This document shows positions 1 to 9,220 of a stretch of 64,000 bases of DNA, piece after piece. The stretch comes from Christiangramia flava JLT2011 (lineage in GTDB: Bacteria > Bacteroidota > Bacteroidia > Flavobacteriales > Flavobacteriaceae). The notes beneath the pieces are model-generated. The model worked only from the letters and a program-made list of their open reading frames with translations. It was not told the origin of the DNA and ran no database searches. The stretch lies in contig NZ_CP016359.1 in assembly GCF_001951155.1 (NCBI RefSeq), forward strand, positions 2,194,001-2,258,000, read 5' to 3'. The position numbers were made by a program, and so were the translations under genes. The stretch's first letter is position 1. Each line of letters opens with the position of its first letter.

Positions 1-1
1 A

Positions 2-376
2 GAGATCGCAAAATTATATGATGCCGTAGGTTGGGATCCTGCAACCAGAACCTATTCCGGGGAAGAAAAGCCGGTTAAGTGGGTGAAGATCCATAACCTG
101 CCAGACTTTGTGTATTTTAACCATTCTCAGCACGTAAGTGTTGCCGGGGTTGAATGTCAGCACTGTCACGGGCAGATCCAGGAAATGGAAATAGTGCATC
201 AGGAAGCTCCTTTAACAATGGGGTGGTGTATCAATTGTCACCGTGAAACCAACGTTAAGATGGAAGGTAATGAGTATTACGAAAAGATCCATGAGGAGTT
301 GTCTAAGAAATATGGTGTGGAAGAACTTACCGCCGCACAGATGGGTGGAATCGAATGTGGTAAGTGTCACTACTAA
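2..376 (+). CDS. actA: ActA, multiheme cytochrome c of alternative complex III (3' part only)
   Basis: The reading frame is open from the first bases of the window, so this is the C-terminal ~124 residues of a larger protein whose start lies upstream. Three CxxCH heme-attachment motifs are visible (CQHCH, CINCH and the final CGKCH two residues from the end). In the ACIII family ActA is a periplasmic multiheme cytochrome c that passes electrons from the iron-sulfur subunit ActB towards cytochrome c or the oxidase. The identity rests on these hemes and on being directly followed by ActB, ActC, ActD, ActE and ActF in canonical order. The gap to actB is only about 30 bases, consistent with one transcript. 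I cannot see the N-terminal signal or membrane anchor or count the total hemes because the gene is cut by the window edge. Confidence 0.9.
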   Translation, partial: EIAKLYDAVGWDPATRTYSGEEKPVKWVKIHNLPDFVYFNHSQHVSVAGVECQHCHGQIQEMEIVHQEAPLTMGWCINCHRETNVKMEGNEYYEKIHEELSKKYGVEELTAAQMGGIECGKCHY

Positions 377-407
377 TCTTGTTTTAAGAAGTTAATTTTT
401 ATTCTAT

Positions 408-3400
408 ATGTCATCAAACAAAAAATACTGGAAAAGTGTTGAAGAGCTGAATAACAGTTCTATTGTTGAGACGCTAAAAAATAAGGAATTTGCCGAGGAG
501 ATCCCGGTTGATGAGTTTTTAGGAGATAAAAAATCTCTTGAAAGTTCGAAGACTTCGCGTAGGGACTTCCTAAAGTATGTAGGTTTCTCTACTGCTGCAG
601 CTTCGCTTGCTGCCTGTGAAGGGCCGGTGATCAAATCTATTCCTTATGTAGTTCAGCCGGAAAGAATCGTTCCTGGTGTTGCTAACTATTATGCCTCTGC
701 AATTTCTGATGGTTATGATTTCTCACCTGTTTTAGTAAAGACTCGTGAGGGTAGACCAATCAAAATTGAGTCGAATAAACTGGCGACTATTAAGGCTGGT
801 AGCGGTGCGAGAGTGAACGCGTCAGTATTGTCATTGTATGATACCAAGAGGGTGAAGCGCCCGATGATCGAGGGTCGCAACGTTTCTTGGGAAGAATTTG
901 ATAAAGAAGTAAAAGGAGCTCTGGAAGGTGCAGATGGTGAAATTGTGTTATTGACGCAAACTTTTGCCAGCCCGTCTACCACAAAGTTGATCCAGGAGTT
1001 TTCTTCAAAATACGGAAACGTTCGTCACGTAGTGTACGATGCGGTTTCTGAAGATGCGGCTTTAAATGCTTTCGCTTCCAAATACGGAAAAAGAGCTTTA
1101 CCGAATTATGACTTTTGTGATGCCGAAGTAATCATTGGTGTTGGAGCTGATTTCCTTGGAGACTGGCAGGGTGGTGGCCACGATGTGAGCTACGCGGAAA
1201 GCCGACTTCCGAAGGATGGAAAAATGTCTCGTCACATTCAGTTCGAGGCAAATCTTACTCAAACAGGTGCGAAAGCTGATAAGCGTGTGCCTGTAAAGCC
1301 GTCTGACCAGAAGAAAGTTCTGGCGGCGCTTCATGGTTATGTTGCAGGAGGAAGTTCTACCAGTGATCTGCCTTCAGGTTTGGATGATGTAGTGGTGAAA
1401 GCTGCAAGTCAGTTAAGAAAAGCCGGAAGTAACGGGGTGGTAGTGTCTGGAATTCCAGATGTAAAAGCTCAACAAATGGTGTTGGAGATCAACGAGGCTC
1501 TTGGTAGCAGCGTGATGGATACTGATAACGCCAGAATGACCAGGCAGGGAAATGCTCAGGCTGTAAAACAGCTTGTAGAAGATATGAATGCCGGTAGCGT
1601 AGGTGCATTGTTGATAGCGGGTGTAAATCCTGCCTACAGTTTGCCAAACGCTGCTGAATTTAAAGAAGGTTTGAAGCAGGTGGGTATGACCCTTTCTTTT
1701 ACTGAAAAGGAAGATGAAACTGCCAAGCTTTGTAAATTTGTCGCTGCTGCTCCTCATTACCTGGAGAGCTGGGGTGATGTTCAGTTCACTGCTAAGCAGT
1801 TTGCATTGACGCAGCCTACGATCAGGCCTCTTTTTGATACTAAGCAGTTTCAGGAGTGTTTATTGGCATGGACTGATAATGACACTTCTTATCATGATTA
1901 TTTAAAGGAAACCTGGGCAGGACAACTTTCAGGAAAAGGATGGGCTAGAGCGCTTCATGATGGAGTGTTTGAAGGATCAAGTCCTGTTTCTGTAACTGCT
2001 GATATGTCTGCCGGTACAGCTTCAGAAACTGAAAGTTTATCTGAAGGCCAGGGTGGTATGGAAATGGTGCTTTACACCAAGACCTCTATGGGTGACGGGA
2101 AGCAATTCAACAACCCTTGGTTGCAGGAGATGCCAGATCCTATCACCAGAACTACCTGGGATAACTATTTAATGATCTCTAAAGCTGATGCTGATGCTTT
2201 AGAATTGGAGAATGAAATCGTTTCGAACGGTGCGCTAAACGGTAATTATGTAAATCTTACTGTTGGTGACATTACTTTGAAAAATGTACCTGTAATCGTT
2301 CAGCCTGGTCAGGCGAAAGGCTCTGTAGGTCTGGCTTTAGGTTACGGGAAAAAAGAAGGCGTTCAGGAAGAAATGCAGGTTGGTGTAAATGCCTACCCGC
2401 TTTACAAAGACTTCAAGTCTTTCCAGAACGTGAAAATTGAAAAAACTGGTGGTGTTCATGAATTTGCTTCCGTGCAGATGCAGAGTACCATGGCGGGTCG
2501 TGAAGAAGTGGTGAGAGAAACTACTTTGGAAATCTTTAATACTAAAGATAAACATGCTTTCAATCCGGTTCCGGAGGTAAGCTACAACCACGAAGAAATT
2601 CCGACCAGTGATAAAAATGCTGATATCTGGACCTCTTTTGACCGTTCAGTGGGGCATCATTTCAACCTTTCAATAGATCTTAATGCCTGTACTGGTTGCG
2701 GTGCCTGTGTGATCTCTTGTCATTCTGAAAACAACGTACCTGTTGTTGGTAAGGAAGAGGTTAGAAAGTTCCGTGATATGCACTGGTTGCGTATTGATAG
2801 ATACTACTCTGCCGGAGATACTTTCAAGGAAGAGCAGAAGACTCTTGAGGAGCTTCCAGCTTTTGAGAATTATGATGTGATCGAAAATCCTTCATATGAT
2901 AATCCTGAGGTAGCTTTCCAGCCGGTAATGTGTCAGCATTGTAACCATGCACCATGTGAAACTGTTTGTCCTGTTGCGGCAACTTCACACGGTAGACAGG
3001 GTCAGAACCAGATGATTTATAACAGATGCGTTGGAACACGTTACTGTGCTAACAACTGTCCTTATAAAGTACGTCGTTTCAACTGGTTCAACTATGCTCA
3101 GAATGATGAATTCGACTACCACATGAATAACGACCTTGGAAGAATGGTATTGAACCCAGATGTGGTTGTACGTTCAAGAGGGGTCATGGAGAAATGTTCT
3201 ATGTGTATCCAGAGAACTCAGAAAACGATTCTTGATGCTAAGCGCGACGGAAGAGTGATTGAGGATGGTGAATTTAGCACAGCATGTTCTGATGCTTGTG
3301 ATAAAGGAGCGATCAAGTTTGGAGATGTGAACAATGAAGATGCTGAAATCGTGAAGTTGAAAGAAAATGACAGGAAGTATTATCTGCTGGAATATTTAGG

Positions 3401-3455
3401 TACTCAGCCAAATGTGATGTACCAGATGAAAGTGAGAAATACTTCAGAAGCATAA
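408..3455 (+). CDS. actB: ActB, fused molybdopterin-like and iron-sulfur subunit of alternative complex III
   Basis: At 1015 residues this is the usual size for the fused ActB of Bacteroidota. A twin-arginine motif (SRRDFLK, R51-R52) is followed by a small hydrophobic stretch and a lipobox-like LAAC ending at C70, suggesting Tat export and possibly lipidation. Residues ~80-720 resemble the molybdopterin oxidoreductase fold; in known ActB proteins this domain has no Mo cofactor. The C-terminal part from C761 holds four cysteine groups: CTGCGACVISC, CQHCNHAPCETVC, CVGTRYCANNC and CSMC...CSDAC. The third group has Thr where a [4Fe-4S] motif would have Cys, consistent with a [3Fe-4S] centre, as known for ACIII. 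It accepts electrons from quinol at ActC and passes them to ActA hemes. It is the second gene in the act-cox unit. Confidence 0.96.
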   Translation: MSSNKKYWKSVEELNNSSIVETLKNKEFAEEIPVDEFLGDKKSLESSKTSRRDFLKYVGFSTAAASLAACEGPVIKSIPYVVQPERIVPGVANYYASAISDGYDFSPVLVKTREGRPIKIESNKLATIKAGSGARVNASVLSLYDTKRVKRPMIEGRNVSWEEFDKEVKGALEGADGEIVLLTQTFASPSTTKLIQEFSSKYGNVRHVVYDAVSEDAALNAFASKYGKRALPNYDFCDAEVIIGVGADFLGDWQGGGHDVSYAESRLPKDGKMSRHIQFEANLTQTGAKADKRVPVKPSDQKKVLAALHGYVAGGSSTSDLPSGLDDVVVKAASQLRKAGSNGVVVSGIPDVKAQQMVLEINEALGSSVMDTDNARMTRQGNAQAVKQLVEDMNAGSVGALLIAGVNPAYSLPNAAEFKEGLKQVGMTLSFTEKEDETAKLCKFVAAAPHYLESWGDVQFTAKQFALTQPTIRPLFDTKQFQECLLAWTDNDTSYHDYLKETWAGQLSGKGWARALHDGVFEGSSPVSVTADMSAGTASETESLSEGQGGMEMVLYTKTSMGDGKQFNNPWLQEMPDPITRTTWDNYLMISKADADALELENEIVSNGALNGNYVNLTVGDITLKNVPVIVQPGQAKGSVGLALGYGKKEGVQEEMQVGVNAYPLYKDFKSFQNVKIEKTGGVHEFASVQMQSTMAGREEVVRETTLEIFNTKDKHAFNPVPEVSYNHEEIPTSDKNADIWTSFDRSVGHHFNLSIDLNACTGCGACVISCHSENNVPVVGKEEVRKFRDMHWLRIDRYYSAGDTFKEEQKTLEELPAFENYDVIENPSYDNPEVAFQPVMCQHCNHAPCETVCPVAATSHGRQGQNQMIYNRCVGTRYCANNCPYKVRRFNWFNYAQNDEFDYHMNNDLGRMVLNPDVVVRSRGVMEKCSMCIQRTQKTILDAKRDGRVIEDGEFSTACSDACDKGAIKFGDVNNEDAEIVKLKENDRKYYLLEYLGTQPNVMYQMKVRNTSEA

Positions 3456-3489
3456 AAAACAGAATTAAAAAACTAATTAGTTAATAAAT

Positions 3490-5295
3490 ATGTCGTCACA
3501 TTACGAAGCGCCTATAAGAGAGCCTCTAGTTACCGGGGAAAAATCTTATCACGATGTAAGCGTAGATGTTGCTGCTCCAATTGAAGGAAGAGCTAACAAA
3601 TCCTGGTGGATTGTTTTCTCTATCTCGTTAGTAGCATTTTTATGGGGATTGGGTTGTATTATTTACACCGTTTCCACTGGTATTGGAGTATGGGGTTTGA
3701 ATAAAACCATAGGCTGGGCCTGGGATATCACCAACTTCGTTTGGTGGGTAGGTATTGGTCACGCTGGTACACTGATCTCGGCGGTACTCTTGTTATTCCG
3801 TCAAAAATGGAGAATGGCTGTAAACCGTTCTGCGGAAGCGATGACTATTTTCGCGGTTGTTCAGGCAGGTTTGTTCCCGATTATTCACATGGGGCGTCCT
3901 TGGTTAGCATATTGGGTACTTCCAATCCCAAACCAGTTCGGGTCTTTATGGGTGAACTTTAACTCTCCGCTGCTTTGGGACGTTTTCGCGATCTCGACAT
4001 ATCTTTCGGTTTCTTTGGTGTTCTGGTGGACAGGTTTACTTCCTGATTTCGCGATGATTCGTGACAGAGCAACAAAACCGTTTCAGAAGAAAATATACAG
4101 TCTGTTAAGTTTTGGATGGAGTGGACGTGCAAAAGACTGGCAACGTTTCGAAGAAGTTTCTTTGGTTCTTGCAGGTTTGGCGACACCACTGGTACTTTCG
4201 GTACACACTATTGTATCGTTTGACTTTGCAACTTCGGTTGTTCCGGGATGGCACTCTACCATTTATCCTCCTTACTTCGTTGCCGGGGCGATCTTTTCTG
4301 GATTCGCGATGGTACAGACGTTATTGATCATCATGCGTAAAGTGATCAATCTGGAAAACTACATCACATTGCTTCATATCGAATATATGAACAAGGTGAT
4401 CCTGCTTACTGGAGGTATCGTTTCGATTGCCTACATCACCGAGTATTTCATTGGATGGTATTCTGGAAGTAGCTATGAGAATTACACCTATCTTTCTTAT
4501 GGTGCTGCAACCGGACCTTACTGGTGGGCATTCTGGGCATTGATTACCTGCAACTTTATCGTGCCGTTGTCTTTATGGGTGAAAAGTCTAAGAAGAAACA
4601 TTCTTTGGACGTTCATCGTAGCCCTGATCATTAACATTGGTATGTGGTTCGAGCGTTTCAACATTATCGTGGTGGATCTTAGCCACGGTAGAACACCTTC
4701 GTCCTGGGCGATGTTCTCTCCAACCTTTGTGGATATTGGAGTATTTATCGGGACTATCGGTTTCTTCTTTGTGTTGTTCCTTCTTTATGCTCGTACCTTC
4801 CCGGTAATTGCACAGGCAGAGGTAAAAACAATTTTGAAATCTTCAGGAGATAAGTATAAGAGATTAAGAGCTGAGCATGGTGATGATGTGAGCCACGTAC
4901 ATGTAGATAATGATCCTACCGCTGTAGAGCCAGAATCAAATATCAATCCTGATTTGACTTCTCAATTTGATGATGAGAAACCACATCACAACGAAACCGT
5001 AAATGCTGATGCGCTTACTTTTTCTGAAGTAGATAAAGATGAGCTGGACAATATGCTGGACCGCATCGGGACTTATGATCCAGCTTCTGAAGAAGCTGAC
5101 GAACTTACGAAATTGAAGGCCGTAGGACCATTAATGCAACAGCGTTTGCATCAGGTAGGAATCTACAAATTCCACCAGGTGGCCAGGTTAGAAGATAGAG
5201 ATTTTGAATTGCTGGATCGTGTGATTGAGCGTTTCCCAAATGCTGAAAAGCGTGAGGACTGGGTTGCACAGGCAAATAAACAGATTAAAAAGTAA
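3490..5295 (+). CDS. actC: ActC, NrfD-like quinol-oxidising membrane subunit with an extra C-terminal domain
   Basis: A 601-residue polytopic protein of the NrfD/PsrC family, with about ten hydrophobic segments between residues ~35 and ~440. In alternative complex III this subunit holds the quinol site and contacts ActB. The hydrophobic core is followed by an acidic linker (~residues 445-535) and then a compact domain, residues 539-601, starting LTKLKAVGP and ending REDWVAQANKQIKK. That tail resembles the helix-hairpin-helix-like domain fused to other respiratory proteins, for example the C-terminal extension of some NuoE subunits. ActC proteins are usually nearer 450-490 residues, so the tail is an addition. 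It should face the cytoplasm if the topology is as in known ACIII structures. The gene lies between actB and actD. Confidence 0.95.
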   Translation: MSSHYEAPIREPLVTGEKSYHDVSVDVAAPIEGRANKSWWIVFSISLVAFLWGLGCIIYTVSTGIGVWGLNKTIGWAWDITNFVWWVGIGHAGTLISAVLLLFRQKWRMAVNRSAEAMTIFAVVQAGLFPIIHMGRPWLAYWVLPIPNQFGSLWVNFNSPLLWDVFAISTYLSVSLVFWWTGLLPDFAMIRDRATKPFQKKIYSLLSFGWSGRAKDWQRFEEVSLVLAGLATPLVLSVHTIVSFDFATSVVPGWHSTIYPPYFVAGAIFSGFAMVQTLLIIMRKVINLENYITLLHIEYMNKVILLTGGIVSIAYITEYFIGWYSGSSYENYTYLSYGAATGPYWWAFWALITCNFIVPLSLWVKSLRRNILWTFIVALIINIGMWFERFNIIVVDLSHGRTPSSWAMFSPTFVDIGVFIGTIGFFFVLFLLYARTFPVIAQAEVKTILKSSGDKYKRLRAEHGDDVSHVHVDNDPTAVEPESNINPDLTSQFDDEKPHHNETVNADALTFSEVDKDELDNMLDRIGTYDPASEEADELTKLKAVGPLMQQRLHQVGIYKFHQVARLEDRDFELLDRVIERFPNAEKREDWVAQANKQIKK

Positions 5296-5303
5296 TTTAA
5301 GAG

Positions 5304-5828
5304 ATGGCTTCAAAGTTAATACACGCTATTTACAAAGACGACGATCTTGTTTTACAGGCCGTAAAGCAAATCAGGGATGCGCGCTATCACATTGGCGAAG
5401 TTTATACGCCATTTCCGGTACACGGTATCGATAAAGCGATGGGACTGGCACCTACCAGGCTGGCAATTTGTTCCTTCCTTTATGGTATTACCGGTCTTAC
5501 CGTAGCCGTTTTGATGATGAACTTTATGATGATCCAGGACTGGCCTCAGGATATTGGTGGGAAACCAAGTTTCCACTTTTACCAGAACATGCCAACCTTT
5601 GTCCCGATCATGTTTGAGCTTACGGTATTTTTCGCAGCTCACCTTATGGTAATTACTTTTTACATGCGTTCGAAGTTGTGGCCTTTCAGAAAAGCTGAAA
5701 ATCCAGATCCAAGAACTACTGATGATCACTTCTTAATTGAAGTAGATGCATCTGATCACAATGTAGATAAGTTAACAGATTTTCTGTACAATACCGGTGC
5801 AGCTGAAATTAAACTAATCGAAAATTAA
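5304..5828 (+). CDS. actD: ActD, DUF3341 membrane subunit of alternative complex III
   Basis: This 174-residue protein has a soluble N-terminal ferredoxin-like half (starting MASKLIHAIYKDD) and two hydrophobic helices at about residues 55-75 and 95-120. This is the standard ActD layout (DUF3341). ActD is a small membrane subunit of ACIII that packs against ActC/ActF and has been proposed to take part in proton movement; no cofactor motif is visible. It starts eight bases after the actC stop and ends seven bases before actE, so translation is probably coupled. Identity comes from length, topology and place in the act order. Confidence 0.92.
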   Translation: MASKLIHAIYKDDDLVLQAVKQIRDARYHIGEVYTPFPVHGIDKAMGLAPTRLAICSFLYGITGLTVAVLMMNFMMIQDWPQDIGGKPSFHFYQNMPTFVPIMFELTVFFAAHLMVITFYMRSKLWPFRKAENPDPRTTDDHFLIEVDASDHNVDKLTDFLYNTGAAEIKLIEN

Positions 5829-5835
5829 AAAACTA

Positions 5836-6519
5836 ATGACTAGTTTGTTCAATAAATCCATATTTGCTGTTGTCCTTGCAGGCCTGCTGGTTTCCTGTGC
5901 AGGTAAGGATGAACCAAATTATCAATATTTCCCGGATATGTATGAGCCGGTACCTTACGAGGCTTACGGAGCATACCCGATCTTTCAGAACGAGCAGGAA
6001 GCAAAACTTCCTGTAGATGGTTCAGTTCCAAGAGGCTGGATGCCTTATGAGTATCCAAACACTCCTGAAGGGAAAGCTGATGCCAAGGCAAATCTTCAAA
6101 ACCCACTTCCGTATACCGAGGATAACCTGAACAAGGGGAAAGCTTTGTATACCATTTACTGTGCAGTTTGTCATGGTGACAAGGGAGACGGAAAAGGGAT
6201 CCTGGTTCAGAGAGAGAAGATCCTGGGGGTTCCGGCATATAACGATGCTGGACGTGCCATCACCGAAGGGGATGTATATCACGTGATGTATTACGGGATC
6301 AACAATATGGGTTCTTATGCCGTGCAGACCAATGAAGAAGAGCGTTGGCAAATTGACTACTACGTGATGAGCCTGAAAGCTCAGCTGGACGGTCAGGCAG
6401 AAAGACCTTTTGAAAAAACCAATATGACTAATAAGGAAGCCTTGTTTCCAAAGGTGAAAGCCGGTCAGGACTCTACATCAGTAGACATGGCCAGTGCAGA
6501 AACCGCAAGTCAAGAATAA
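5836..6519 (+). CDS. actE: ActE, monoheme cytochrome c lipoprotein of alternative complex III
   Basis: A 227-residue exported protein. The N-terminus has a hydrophobic stretch ending in a lipobox (LLVSC, Cys near residue 21), so it is probably anchored by lipid. One heme c site, CAVCH, follows around residue 112, with the usual small cytochrome c context (GDKGDGKG after the heme site) and a candidate axial Met in the later NNMGSY segment. In ACIII, ActE is the mobile or tethered monoheme subunit that hands electrons to the oxidase. It sits between actD and actF. The last ~30 residues after the heme domain are low in structure and rich in Ser, Ala and Thr. Confidence 0.94.
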   Translation: MTSLFNKSIFAVVLAGLLVSCAGKDEPNYQYFPDMYEPVPYEAYGAYPIFQNEQEAKLPVDGSVPRGWMPYEYPNTPEGKADAKANLQNPLPYTEDNLNKGKALYTIYCAVCHGDKGDGKGILVQREKILGVPAYNDAGRAITEGDVYHVMYYGINNMGSYAVQTNEEERWQIDYYVMSLKAQLDGQAERPFEKTNMTNKEALFPKVKAGQDSTSVDMASAETASQE

Positions 6520-6541
6520 GCAATAATATCTATCTGTTAGT

Positions 6542-7945
6542 ATGTATACGTTTTCAAGCAAATTAAAGTTAAGTGCAATCATCTTAATGGTTGTAGGTGT
6601 TATTGGCATTGTATGGGGATTCATGGCTGCACCAGATAATATTGATGATGTAAAGCAAATGATGGCTGAACAGGAAGCCCATCATGGAGCTGAAGCTACT
6701 CATGAAGAAGGTGGTGAAACCGCGCACATGGAAGACGCTGAAATGAATGCTGCTGGTCATGCTGAAGCATCCCACGAAACAGCTTCGGAAGAACATGGCG
6801 AGGAAGCCCACGGGGAAGCGGCACACGGAGGTGAGCATGGAGATGCACATTATGAGCATTTGCTACACCAGCTGCAAACCAAACCCTGGTCTGCAATCTA
6901 TGTGGCTGCATTCTTTTTCTTTATGATCGCCCTTGGAGCCATGGTGTTCTATGCGATTCAGTATGCAGCTCAGGCCGGTTGGTCACCCGTATTATTTAAA
7001 GTTTTAGAAGGAATCACCTCTTACTTACTACCCGGATCGATCATTGTATTCCTGATCGTTATTTTCGCAGGAACGCATTTCTATCCCTGGCAAAATGAAG
7101 AGCTAGTTTCAGAAGATAAGATCCTACAGGCAAAATCAGGATACCTGAACTTCCCGTTCTTCCTGATTAGAGGGATCCTTTATCTTATAGGATGGAACCT
7201 ATACCGATATTTCGCTTTGAAATTCTCAAGCGAGCAGGCAGAGGTTACCGGGAAAGATTACAGGCCTTACAGAAAAAGTTTCAAGGCAGCTGTTTTCTTC
7301 CTGATCTTCTTCATTCTTTCAGAATCAATGATGGCCTGGGACTGGTTCATGAGTATGGATCCACACTGGTATAGCACCCTTTTCGCATGGTATATCTTTG
7401 CAAGTATGTTCGTATCTGCGATCACCGTGATCGCGATCGTGACGGTCTTCCTGAGAAGAGCTGGATACCTGCCGTTCGTGAACGACAGCCACCTGCACGA
7501 TCTGGCAAAGTTCATGTTTGCCTTTAGTGTATTCTGGACGTACCTGTGGTTCGGGCAGTTCATGCTGATCTGGTATGCAAACATTCCGGAAGAGGTTACA
7601 TACTTCATCATGAGAATTGAAAATTACAACCTGTTCTTCTTCGGAATGCTGATCCTGAACTTTGTGTTCCCGATCCTGCTTTTGATGAACAGCGATTACA
7701 AACGTGTGCCGATCTTTATCGTATTGGCCGGATTGGTAATTCTTACAGGGCATTATATTGATATTTTCCTACTGGTAACTCCTTCAACGGTTGGACCAAA
7801 CTGGAGTATAGGGCCTGCTGAAATTGGAGGGCTGCTGTTCTTCCTTGGGCTATTCGTTCTGGTAGTAGGCAGCGGGTTGAGCAAGATCAACCTGTATCCT
7901 AAAGGTAACCCGTTCCTGAAAGAGAGTGAACATTATCATTATTAA
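6542..7945 (+). CDS. actF: ActF, second NrfD-like membrane subunit with a His-rich loop
   Basis: A 467-residue membrane protein of the NrfD/PsrC superfamily, paralogous to ActC and expected to carry part of the proton path in ACIII. A first hydrophobic helix (residues ~8-29) is followed by a long loop, residues ~42-109, made mostly of His, Glu, Ala and Gly with thirteen histidines. The remaining ~9-10 helices follow. The His-rich loop is not needed for the family fold and looks like an added metal-binding or charge-buffering segment. The gene ends 34 bases before coxB, in line with one act-cox transcript. Helix-rich sequence such as MMAWDWFMSMDPHWYS is typical of the family. Confidence 0.93.
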   Translation: MYTFSSKLKLSAIILMVVGVIGIVWGFMAAPDNIDDVKQMMAEQEAHHGAEATHEEGGETAHMEDAEMNAAGHAEASHETASEEHGEEAHGEAAHGGEHGDAHYEHLLHQLQTKPWSAIYVAAFFFFMIALGAMVFYAIQYAAQAGWSPVLFKVLEGITSYLLPGSIIVFLIVIFAGTHFYPWQNEELVSEDKILQAKSGYLNFPFFLIRGILYLIGWNLYRYFALKFSSEQAEVTGKDYRPYRKSFKAAVFFLIFFILSESMMAWDWFMSMDPHWYSTLFAWYIFASMFVSAITVIAIVTVFLRRAGYLPFVNDSHLHDLAKFMFAFSVFWTYLWFGQFMLIWYANIPEEVTYFIMRIENYNLFFFGMLILNFVFPILLLMNSDYKRVPIFIVLAGLVILTGHYIDIFLLVTPSTVGPNWSIGPAEIGGLLFFLGLFVLVVGSGLSKINLYPKGNPFLKESEHYHY

Positions 7946-7979
7946 TAAAAGACTGATTGTTTAAAGAAGAATTTATAAA

Positions 7980-9194
7980 ATGACCGTATTTTTAGTAATC
8001 ATAGTTCTAGCACTTCTGGCAGTAACAGGTTGGCAGATCTCCAAGATCGTTCAGCTATCTAAAAAACCAGATGCCGATACTTCCCAGGTTGCCAATGATA
8101 GTGACAACCGCATGAATGGTAAACTGATGCTGGGATTTGTAATTTTCCTTTATATCCTTACCATCTTCTGTTTCTGGAACTACGGAAAGTTCTACCTTCC
8201 GGAAGCAGCTTCTGAGCATGGGTCACAATATGATACCCTGATGTTTGTTTCTATCGCCTTGATCATGGTGGTACAGATCATAACCCAGGGATTGTTGCAT
8301 ATTTTTGCCTTTAAATACAAAGGAAATAAGAACAACCGAGCACTTTTTTATGCTGATAATGATAAATTGGAATTCATCTGGACCATCATCCCGGTGATTG
8401 TTCTGGCTGGTTTGATCATCTACGGATTGTTCACCTGGAGTGACATCATGAATGTGAATGAAGATGAAGACCCGATGGTTGTGGAAATTTACGCCTATCA
8501 GTTTGCATGGCGAGCCAGATATTCTGGGGAAGATAACACGCTTGGAAAAGCCAACGTTCGTTTTATTGAAGGAGTGAATCAGTTAGGTGTTGATGAATCT
8601 GATTCTTACGGAGATGATGATAAGATCACTACCGAATTACACCTTCCGGTGAATAGACCGGTCCTTTTCAAGTTCCGCTCTCAGGATGTTCTGCATTCCG
8701 CTTATTTCCCATTTTTCCGGGCACAGATGAACGTGGTTCCGGGAATGATCACCCAATTCAGTTTCACTCCAACCATGACTTCAGACGAGATGCGTTCCAG
8801 CAAGTACATGCAGGAAAAGGTGAAGTCTGTCAACGATCTGATCAATGAACAGAACAAAGAATTGGCTGCGCAGGGAGAACCGGCAAAAGATTCTTACGAG
8901 TTTGAATATTTCCTGCTGTGTAACAAAATTTGCGGCCAGGGTCACTACAACATGCAGATGAAGATCGTTGTAGAGTCTGAAGAAGACTACCAGGCCTGGT
9001 TAGACGAACAGCCAACTTTTGCTTCTACTATGGAAGGGCAAAACCAGTCTGGAACTGAAGACGCTGCAAGCGAAGATCCAAAACCGGCTGATGAAGCTGG
9101 CGAAGCTCCTGCAGGAGAAAATGGAAGCGAAAACGGAGAATCAGCTGAAGGGACTCAGGAAGAGACTACTGTGGCTGTTGTAGAAGAAAATTAA
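7980..9194 (+). CDS. coxB: Cytochrome c oxidase subunit II (CuA subunit)
   Basis: A 404-residue subunit II with three hydrophobic segments (N-terminal, ~48-68 and ~84-105, with a further helix ~130-150) before the periplasmic cupredoxin domain. CuA ligands are visible: His in VLHSAYFP, and C314, C318, H322 and M325 in CNKICGQGHYNM. The residue that is Glu in most subunits II (C-x-E-x-C) is Lys here (K316). The motif still has all direct side-chain copper ligands. After the domain there is a ~55-residue acidic Ala/Glu/Gly/Ser tail with no evident structure. No heme c motif is fused, so electrons must arrive from ActE/ActA or a separate cytochrome. It is cotranscribed with actF upstream and coxA downstream. 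Confidence 0.96.
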   Translation: MTVFLVIIVLALLAVTGWQISKIVQLSKKPDADTSQVANDSDNRMNGKLMLGFVIFLYILTIFCFWNYGKFYLPEAASEHGSQYDTLMFVSIALIMVVQIITQGLLHIFAFKYKGNKNNRALFYADNDKLEFIWTIIPVIVLAGLIIYGLFTWSDIMNVNEDEDPMVVEIYAYQFAWRARYSGEDNTLGKANVRFIEGVNQLGVDESDSYGDDDKITTELHLPVNRPVLFKFRSQDVLHSAYFPFFRAQMNVVPGMITQFSFTPTMTSDEMRSSKYMQEKVKSVNDLINEQNKELAAQGEPAKDSYEFEYFLLCNKICGQGHYNMQMKIVVESEEDYQAWLDEQPTFASTMEGQNQSGTEDAASEDPKPADEAGEAPAGENGSENGESAEGTQEETTVAVVEEN

Positions 9195-9220
9195 AAAAAT
9201 TAAGATAAAGAATTAGAGAT

